Assembly (NCBI GenBank): GCA_030431165.1
Contig: JAUIJQ010000302.1
Coordinates: 1-5,040 of the forward strand
DNA from: Rhodothermia bacterium
GTDB lineage: Bacteria > Bacteroidota > Rhodothermia > Rhodothermales > JABDKH01
Length of the DNA stretch: 5,040 nt
Reading direction: 5' to 3'
Of the stretch, positions 1 to 5,040 are shown piece by piece; within the stretch, counting starts at the first letter, position 1, and the number at the start of each line of letters is the position of its first letter. Both the position numbers and the translations under genes were made by a program. A model generated the notes under the pieces. It saw only the letters and a list, made by a program, of their open reading frames with translations. It ran no database searches and had not been told where the DNA came from.

Positions 1-1152
1 GTCACTGCGGTCACAACAGTGAAAGCCCAAGCGACTCGGTCGTTCTTCCCGTTCAGCGATGTCTCGGAAGCAACGTACACGCTTCGCGCGGCGACGCCGG
101 ATATATCGCCGGATGGCGCGTCGTCAACCCAGGTGATCCAGGTATCGCTGACAACCGCGACCGAAAACGCGGAAATCCGATATACGCTGGACGGGTCTGA
201 TCCCAACGAAAGTGCGACGCTATACAATGGCCCGATTGAGTTGTCGACCAGCGCCACCCTGGCGGCGCGTGCGTTTCGCGACGGATACGAATTCAGCGCG
301 GTTGCAAGAGCGTCGTTCACCGTCACGGAGCCCCGCGTTCCGACGTACGAAACCGTGCCCGTCGATGCACAAGTCGAAGAGGGCGGTGAGGCAATTTTTA
401 CGATAGGCGTATCCGGATCTCCCGCGCCCACCATCGAGTGGTTGCATAACGACGTGGTGCTTGAAGGGGAAACGAATGACACGCTCCGGATTGCGCCGGT
501 TCTGCCTGCCCACGCTGGTCGATACCAGGCGCGTGCGACAAACCAGCAAGGCGTGACGACGTCGGATGTGGCTTTGCTCGAAGTCTTCCCTACGCCGGTT
601 GCCCCGTCGATAACGCAAGAACCCGAGGACATCCAGATCGGCCAGGATTCACTCGCAGCGTTTGTCGTCTCGGCTTCGGGTGTTCCGACTCCGACGTATC
701 AGTGGCTGCGGAACGGCACAGCGCTGCTCGGCCAAACCGGTCCGTCACTCGTTTTCCCGAGCGTCACGCTTGCTATGGCAGGTGAGTACCAGGTTGTTGT
801 CGCCAACCAGGCGGGGTCGGATTCAAGTCGGGTCGCTATGCTGACTGTGGTTGTCTCCACCGGACTCGAAGCCGTGGGTGACGGCGTTGATGGTTTTGAG
901 CTGGGGGTCAATTATCCGAACCCGTTCAGCAACACGACACGAATCCCATTCTCCATTCCGGAGGCCACGGATGTGCAAGTGACGCTGTACGATCTGCAGG
1001 GTCGGCGGCTTGCGATTCTGATAGACGACACGTTGCCGAAGGGTCGCTATGAGTTGGACTTCGACGCCTCGGGTCTTGCTAGCGGCGTCTACTTCTATCG
1101 CCTGGAAGCGGATACGCACAAAGACACCGGTACGATGACATTGGTTCGCTAG
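1..1152 (+). CDS. T9SS-sorted secreted multidomain protein with CHB_HEX_C-like and Ig-like domains (3' end; 5' part outside window)
   Basis: The reading frame is open from the first base (gtc act gcg...), so this is the C-terminal 383 residues of a longer protein. The GTG at 19 lies inside a domain and is not the likely start. Counting from the first codon, residues 1-28 match the tail of a chitobiase/hexosaminidase C-terminal-type domain (ends EATYTL). Residues 32-108 form a second, complete copy with the hallmark YTLDGSDP. Residues about 116-196 and 202-284 are two Ig-like (I-set/Ig_3) domains, each with the core Trp (147, 235) and an AGRY/AGEY motif before the last strand. The visible part contains no cysteine, so neither Ig fold has the classical disulfide. 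Residues about 300-383 are a T9SS type A sorting domain: NYPNPFSNTTRIPFSIP, then LYDLQGRRL, then SGVYFYRLEA, ending TLVR. By family knowledge such proteins cross the outer membrane by the Por system, and the sorting domain is then removed. The catalytic or binding part, if any, lies upstream; a polysaccharide-active enzyme is possible but not shown. Confidence 0.93.
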   Translation, partial: VTAVTTVKAQATRSFFPFSDVSEATYTLRAATPDISPDGASSTQVIQVSLTTATENAEIRYTLDGSDPNESATLYNGPIELSTSATLAARAFRDGYEFSAVARASFTVTEPRVPTYETVPVDAQVEEGGEAIFTIGVSGSPAPTIEWLHNDVVLEGETNDTLRIAPVLPAHAGRYQARATNQQGVTTSDVALLEVFPTPVAPSITQEPEDIQIGQDSLAAFVVSASGVPTPTYQWLRNGTALLGQTGPSLVFPSVTLAMAGEYQVVVANQAGSDSSRVAMLTVVVSTGLEAVGDGVDGFELGVNYPNPFSNTTRIPFSIPEATDVQVTLYDLQGRRLAILIDDTLPKGRYELDFDASGLASGVYFYRLEADTHKDTGTMTLVR

Positions 1153-1154
1153 TT

Positions 1155-1973
1155 ATGGCTCTCCACAGACTGCTCGACTTTGACTACGGTCCGGATGGGG
1201 ACCAGCGACTGACAGCAGCGCTGCACAGCGGTGTTGACCCAAATGATCGCGACGAGGCCGGCGAACCGTTGTTGCTTGTTGCCGCGCGTCGCCGACGGCT
1301 TGAAGCAGTGCGCATTCTTCTGGACACCGGCGCTGATATAAACGCAACGAACGCGCACGGCAAGTCAGCGTATGCGCACGCAACTCGAAGGCAGTTTGAC
1401 GAAGTCACGGAGCTGCTGGTGGAGCGGGGCGCAGACACCACGCTGAGTCCAGCGGACAAACTCGCGGTCGCTGTTGGGACGGGCGACCTGGGCGCTGCAT
1501 GCGCAGTGATCGAAGCAGACCCAACGGTTGTGCGCACCGGCAACCCGGAAGAAGACCGCCTGCTTGCCGACATCGCGGGACGCGGAAACTCACTCGACGC
1601 GGTACGTCTGCTTGTTGAGGCAGGCGCCGACCTGACAGCTCGCGGACTCGACGACGGCACGCCGCTTCATATTGCAGCGTGGTTTGGCCAGCCCCGGAAT
1701 GCTGCGGTACTTGTTCACGCCGGCGCACCGCTTGAGCTCTTCGACGCGGTACACCAAAGCTCGCCGCTTGGCTGGGCCGTGCACGGGTCGCGGTACTCCG
1801 GTGCGGCTGACGAGCGTACAGACGACTACGATGCGGTTGTACGCCTGCTCCTTGAGGCCGGCGCCCGGACGTGTTATCCTGACGACGCGTCCGATGCGTA
1901 CTTCAGGCGCCTGCTGGGCGACGCGTCGCCGTCGGTGGGGGCTATTCTGCTTGGCAACGGCCACACTTGCTAG
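1155..1973 (+). CDS. Ankyrin-repeat protein, cytoplasmic, function unknown
   Basis: This is a complete 272-residue protein built almost entirely of ankyrin-type repeats, which form a stacked helical scaffold for protein-protein contacts. Repeat-like units lie at about residues 17-33 (partial N-cap), 35-68 (LLDTGADINATN), 69-99 (LLVERGADTTL), 100-130 (degenerate), 133-166 (RLLVEAGADLTARG), 168-198 (GTPLHIAAWFGQ, VLVHAGAPLELFD) and 202-240 (SPLGWAVHGS, LLLEAGA). The DKLAVAV, then DRLLADIAGRG, then TPLHIAAW, then PLGWAVHGS progression is an arrangement I recognise from free-standing bacterial ankyrin proteins. No signal peptide or membrane segment is visible, so a cytoplasmic location is expected. 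The ATG lies 2 nt after the TAG of the secreted-protein gene, with no Shine-Dalgarno-like sequence in front. Translation may be coupled to the upstream gene, or initiation may be SD-independent as is common in Bacteroidota. No enzymatic domain is present, and the binding partner cannot be deduced. Confidence 0.9.
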   Translation: MALHRLLDFDYGPDGDQRLTAALHSGVDPNDRDEAGEPLLLVAARRRRLEAVRILLDTGADINATNAHGKSAYAHATRRQFDEVTELLVERGADTTLSPADKLAVAVGTGDLGAACAVIEADPTVVRTGNPEEDRLLADIAGRGNSLDAVRLLVEAGADLTARGLDDGTPLHIAAWFGQPRNAAVLVHAGAPLELFDAVHQSSPLGWAVHGSRYSGAADERTDDYDAVVRLLLEAGARTCYPDDASDAYFRRLLGDASPSVGAILLGNGHTC

Positions 1974-2024
1974 CTAGATTCGAAACTCAAGAAACGCCTT
2001 TCAGAGACAGAAAGTCTTGTAGAC
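1974..2024. other. 51-nt intergenic gap with two very small inverted repeats
   Basis: This is the only true gap in the window. It contains CTTTC/GAAAG (1998-2002 with 2010-2014, 7-nt loop). It also contains GTCT-TGT-AGAC (2014-2024), a 4-bp stem that abuts the ATG at 2025; the two share base 2014 and could not both form fully. Neither is followed by a T-run, so neither looks like an intrinsic terminator. I see no convincing sigma-70-type or Bacteroidota-type (TTTG ... TAnnTTTG) promoter and no strong Shine-Dalgarno, only a purine stretch AGAGA at 2003-2007. The repeats are short enough to arise by chance. Confidence 0.25.
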
Positions 2025-2714
2025 ATGCCAACTGCCCCCGTTTCAGTCGACAACTTCAAGTTCCTGCGCGCCCTCGCGAAGAACAACAACCGCGAATGGT
2101 TCAACGCAAACAAGGACCGCTACACGGCGGCCCACGAAAACACCATTGCGTTTGCTGACGGCGTGCTGGCGCTCATGCGTAAACATGACGACATCGAAAC
2201 GCCATCCGGCAAAAAGTCGCTCATGCGCATTTACAGGGACACGAGGTTCTCAAAGGACAAGACGCCGTACAAAACGTGGTGGGGTGGTGGCTTCTCGCGA
2301 CGCGGCGCGCATCTGCGCGGTGGCTACTACTTCCAGCTTCAGCCGGGCGGCTCCTTTATCGGCGGCGGATTTTACAAGCCGGAGGCGAGTGACCTGTCGC
2401 ACATCCGGAACCACATTGCCGCTGACGATGAGCCACTTCGCAAGATTCTGAAATCGGCGGCGGTCCGAAACACGTTTGGCGAACTGCGCGGCGAGCAGCT
2501 CAAGACAGCCCCTAAGGGATTTGATCGCGATCACCCCGCTATCGAGCTGCTGCGCTTTAAGTCGCTATACTTTATGCGCGAGTTCACGGATGCCGAGGTG
2601 TTGTCCGCTGACTTCCCGCGCGAGTTCGACAAGACCATGAAGAAGCTCCGGCCGTTCTTCGACTACATGTCGGAAGTATTGACCACAGATCTGAACGGCG
2701 AGTCGCTGCTGTAG
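2025..2714 (+). CDS. DUF2461 family protein (TIGR02453-type), function unknown
   Basis: This is a complete 229-residue protein whose length is typical for DUF2461, a widespread family with no established biochemical role that I know of. Diagnostic segments appear in order: FLRALAKNNNREWFNANKDRY (about residues 13-33), where the NN.REWF block is the N-terminal signature; RIYRDTRFSKDKTPYKTWW (68-86), the strongest family motif; GGYYFQLQPGGSFIGGGFY (99-117); and LKTAPKGFDRDHPAIELLRF (159-178), followed by KSLYFMREF. It has no signal peptide or membrane segment, so it is probably cytoplasmic. The ATG at 2025 places the N-terminal motif at the usual distance from the start. The ribosome-binding site is weak (AGAGA about 18 nt upstream). 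Its TAG stop shares a base with the proposed GTG of the next gene, so the two may be co-transcribed. The family assignment is firm; any role is unknown. Confidence 0.93.
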   Translation: MPTAPVSVDNFKFLRALAKNNNREWFNANKDRYTAAHENTIAFADGVLALMRKHDDIETPSGKKSLMRIYRDTRFSKDKTPYKTWWGGGFSRRGAHLRGGYYFQLQPGGSFIGGGFYKPEASDLSHIRNHIAADDEPLRKILKSAAVRNTFGELRGEQLKTAPKGFDRDHPAIELLRFKSLYFMREFTDAEVLSADFPREFDKTMKKLRPFFDYMSEVLTTDLNGESLL

Positions 2715-5040
2715 TGTTGCCGACGTCGTCCTCATCTATCTCGTCGCCTGCGCGTGGTCGGGGGCCGCATCGACCGGGAATCGTTGCGCTGATCCTGGCA
2801 TTGCTGGGTTGCCTCGGGGCCCCAGGCGGCGCAAACGGGCAGCAGCGGGTCGACGCACCCGATGTGCTACCCGCGCCCGTCTTCGAGACGCCGCTCCGGT
2901 TTCAGCACCTCGGCATCGAGGACGGCCTGTCCCAGTCATCAGGCGACGAGTTTCTGCAGGACCGCCATGGATTCCTCTGGATAGGAACGCAGGGCGGCGG
3001 TTTGAACCGGTTCGATGGCCGCTCTTTCAAAGTCTTCCGGCCGATTCCTGGCGACTCAACCTCGCTTTCGAATTCGTTTCCGAGCACGCTCTTTGAAGAC
3101 AGCTCGGGTCGTCTCTGGGTTGGTACGGATGACGGCATCAACCTGTACAATCCTGTCGACGAGACCTTTACCCGGTTCTCGCTGAGGCCCACACCCTCTG
3201 AGCCCGCGAGGGTAACCGGCATGGACGAAGACGCACTTGGCAATCTCTGGATATTGACTTCAGTGGGGCTCATCAAGTGGGACGCCGCGACAGGCGAGTT
3301 TTCGAACATCAACCGTGATCCCAGATTTCGTGTTGATCTCTTGCCCGTCAGTGGTGGCGCTGTAGTTGTCGATGCAGACGGGTTTGTCTGGTTGGCGGGC
3401 GCAACAAACCTCTGGCGCTTTGATCCGGAGTCAGGCGAGCTGCGCGAGTACATATCCAGCTACGAAACCGACGACATAAGCGAACACTTCTTTATGAAGA
3501 TCGCCGTGGATTCCACGGATCCCGACGTGCTGTGGATTGTCGGTCTTGGCGTATACCGACTTAACCGAAGGGATGGCTCTTACCGGCGATTCATGAGACC
3601 CGTCGATGGTCTCGATGAGAATGGGTTCATTTCGCTCGCTCAGCAGCCCGGTGATCCCAACACGATCTGGCTCGCCGGATTTGAGAGCGGGTTGTTCGCG
3701 TTTGACGTACGCGACGGATCGTTTACGTCGTATGGACACGACCCAATGAACCCGGATAGTCCAGCGGCAAACCGGTTGCAGGACGTCTACTTCGACAAGT
3801 CGGGTCTGTTGTGGGTGGGGACGGGCCTGAACGGGGTGGACCGCGTTGATCTCGACGGCGGCGAGTTCAAGCACGTGCGATCGATACCGGGCGTCGCAGC
3901 GTCACTCCCCTCCAATGAGGTGCGGGGTATTTCCGAAAGTCTGGACGGTACCATATGGGTCGGAAACCCACCGACCGCATTGGTCAGCTACGACCAGGCA
4001 ACAAGTCGGTTGACGAGATACGAGTCCGTTGAATCGCGCCTCCCGGGTCCTGTATGGAACATCGAGCCGTCGGCGGATGGGTCGATATGGCTCGGAACGC
4101 TTGCAGGTGGATCGGGTGAGCCGGCCGTATTCAACTATGATCCGTCCACTGCCACACTTACGGAATACCCGGAGACGGTCACCTCGGATTTCCCGAATGT
4201 GGGGGCATTGCTCGAGGACGACGCTGGAATCTTGTGGATAGGACACTTTGAAGGTGTCGACAGACTTGATCCGGTATCCCGTGTGCTGACGGCCGATGCC
4301 ATCGGTCGACGAGGCGTCGATGTGGCAGACATCGCCCAAGACAACCGCGGCAGACTCTGGATCGCGACACGCAATGCCGGAATCGCAGTATTTGAACCGG
4401 TGTCGGGCAACATTACCTGGTACGAGCCCAATCCGCGCAACCCGAGCGCGCTACCGGCGCCGTGGGTCACAAATGTCGTTCAGGTTCGCGACGATCCGGC
4501 TGGATTTTGGGTGAGCACATACGGTGGTGGTCTTGCGCGTCTCGACGAGCGTACCGGTCGGTTCAAGGTCTACACGACGGTCGACGGACTTGCCGACAAC
4601 GTCGTCTACGGGATCCTCGAAGACGACGACGGACGGCTGTGGATGAGCACCAACCGCGGCCTGTCGCGATTCGACCCGGAGACTGAGACGTTCCAGACCT
4701 TCGGCACCGAACGAGGGATCCAGAGCTGGGAGTTCAACCAGCACGCCTTCCATCGAAGTCCGACAACGGGCCTCATGTATTTCGGCGGCATCAATGGGTT
4801 CAATGTTTTTGATCCGGATGCACTTACGCCAAGTGACGCGCCGCCGCAGGTTGCCTTTACAAGCTTCCTCATCCACAACCGCGTCGTGGACCCTGGTCCC
4901 GACTCGCCCCTCAAGACAGCGATCAATCTCGCTGACCATGTTGTGTTGGCGCCCGATCAGAACGGCTTCGGATTCGAATTCGCTGCGATGGACTTCAAGA
5001 TCCCGGGCCAGAACCGGTACCGGTACATGCTGGAAGGGTT
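2714..5040 (+). CDS. Reg_prop/Y_Y_Y sensor protein, probably two-component or other transmembrane signalling sensor (3' end outside window)
   Basis: The frame is open from GTG 2714 to the window end: 775 full codons plus 2 nt, with no stop. No ATG occurs in this frame before about 3221, well inside the propeller. GTG 2714 (or TTG 2717) is chosen because it keeps a full export signal: Arg/His-rich residues 14-20, hydrophobic IVALILALLGCLG (23-35), then a likely signal peptidase I site near ANG/QQ (40-44). LLGC (30-33) is an imperfect lipobox, so lipid anchoring is an alternative. A weak GGCGAG lies 11 nt upstream. Fourteen Reg_prop blade motifs of the type LWIGT..GGLNRFD start near residues 88, 134, 178, 225, 273, 318, 366, 414, 458, 507, 548, 598, 642 and 688, about 41-50 residues apart. 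A Y_Y_Y (Ig-like) domain begins near 712 and is cut at RYRYMLEG. In the hybrid two-component sensors of Bacteroidota this layout is periplasmic, ligand-binding, and followed by a membrane helix and an output domain. A histidine kinase, GGDEF or HTH output would each fit; it lies outside the window. Confidence 0.92.
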   Translation, partial: MLPTSSSSISSPARGRGPHRPGIVALILALLGCLGAPGGANGQQRVDAPDVLPAPVFETPLRFQHLGIEDGLSQSSGDEFLQDRHGFLWIGTQGGGLNRFDGRSFKVFRPIPGDSTSLSNSFPSTLFEDSSGRLWVGTDDGINLYNPVDETFTRFSLRPTPSEPARVTGMDEDALGNLWILTSVGLIKWDAATGEFSNINRDPRFRVDLLPVSGGAVVVDADGFVWLAGATNLWRFDPESGELREYISSYETDDISEHFFMKIAVDSTDPDVLWIVGLGVYRLNRRDGSYRRFMRPVDGLDENGFISLAQQPGDPNTIWLAGFESGLFAFDVRDGSFTSYGHDPMNPDSPAANRLQDVYFDKSGLLWVGTGLNGVDRVDLDGGEFKHVRSIPGVAASLPSNEVRGISESLDGTIWVGNPPTALVSYDQATSRLTRYESVESRLPGPVWNIEPSADGSIWLGTLAGGSGEPAVFNYDPSTATLTEYPETVTSDFPNVGALLEDDAGILWIGHFEGVDRLDPVSRVLTADAIGRRGVDVADIAQDNRGRLWIATRNAGIAVFEPVSGNITWYEPNPRNPSALPAPWVTNVVQVRDDPAGFWVSTYGGGLARLDERTGRFKVYTTVDGLADNVVYGILEDDDGRLWMSTNRGLSRFDPETETFQTFGTERGIQSWEFNQHAFHRSPTTGLMYFGGINGFNVFDPDALTPSDAPPQVAFTSFLIHNRVVDPGPDSPLKTAINLADHVVLAPDQNGFGFEFAAMDFKIPGQNRYRYMLEG

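Noticed and set aside
19..21. GTG at 19 as the start of the secreted protein
   Set aside because: The frame is open to the window edge, and residues before and after this GTG form the tail of a CHB_HEX-like domain, so the gene begins upstream.
1184..1660. 158-residue - strand open frame opposite the ankyrin gene
   Set aside because: It is low-complexity Ser/Arg/Ala translation of the complement of ankyrin coding DNA, with no motif or start context.
1998..2014. CTTTC/GAAAG inverted repeat as an intrinsic terminator
   Set aside because: The stem is only 5 bp and AT-rich, and no T-run follows.
2809..3096. 95-residue + strand open frame overlapping the sensor's N terminus
   Set aside because: It is an Arg/Pro-rich frame-shifted reading of the signal peptide and first blade. 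The other frame gives clear Reg_prop motifs from residue 88.
2902..3453. 183-residue open frame on the - strand inside the sensor gene
   Set aside because: It lies fully opposite a strongly supported Reg_prop coding frame. Its translation is Ser/Pro/Arg-rich with no recognisable domain, as expected from the complement of GC-rich coding DNA.
2975..4816. Recurring tgg-containing segments as a DNA repeat array
   Set aside because: The periodicity of about 120-150 nt comes from protein-level propeller blades. The DNA copies are too diverged to be a nucleotide repeat or CRISPR.
3431..4939. Chain of - strand open frames (3431-3874, 3902-4339, 4135-4470, 4451-4939)
   Set aside because: All are antisense to the continuous propeller frame, show no domain motifs and overlap one another. 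They are shadows of codon bias.
1..5040. Mobile element, prophage, tRNA, riboswitch or a new defence-type system
   Set aside because: I saw no transposase, integrase, long terminal repeats, tRNA-like cloverleaf or structured leader. Ankyrin and DUF2461 genes alone do not make a defence locus.

Overview
The window is ordinary protein-coding chromosome. It holds four genes, all on the + strand and packed almost end to end. The DNA looks GC-rich, with mostly G or C in third codon positions. The first gene ends in a type IX secretion (T9SS, Por) sorting domain, and the last encodes a Reg_prop/Y_Y_Y sensor. Together these suggest a GC-rich member of the Bacteroidota/Rhodothermota side of the tree, for example a Rhodothermales-like marine bacterium. 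This is inferred from gene content; there is no rRNA or other phylogenetic marker here.

Layout: (1) 1-1152 is the 3' end of a large secreted protein. It has the tail of one chitobiase/hexosaminidase C-terminal-type domain, a second complete copy, two cysteine-free Ig-like domains, and a C-terminal T9SS sorting domain. (2) 1155-1973 is a cytoplasmic ankyrin-repeat protein that starts 2 nt after the previous stop. (3) 1974-2024 is a 51-nt gap with two tiny inverted repeats and no clear promoter or terminator. (4) 2025-2714 is a complete DUF2461 (TIGR02453-type) protein of unknown function. (5) 2714-5040 is the N-terminal 775 residues of an exported sensor. It starts at a GTG that shares its G with the preceding TAG stop, and it runs off the window. 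It has a signal peptide, 14 Reg_prop blades (enough for two seven-bladed propellers) and the beginning of a Y_Y_Y domain.

The spacing (2 nt, 51 nt, 1-nt overlap) would permit one transcript, but the four products share no obvious pathway. Two are envelope or exported proteins (a surface protein and a periplasmic sensor) and two look cytoplasmic. The sensor may respond to a polysaccharide or other ligand, as hybrid two-component systems of Bacteroidota do, but its output domain lies beyond the window. I found no mobile element, CRISPR array, RNA gene or clear undescribed system. The findings are modest observations on gene arrangement and domain architecture.
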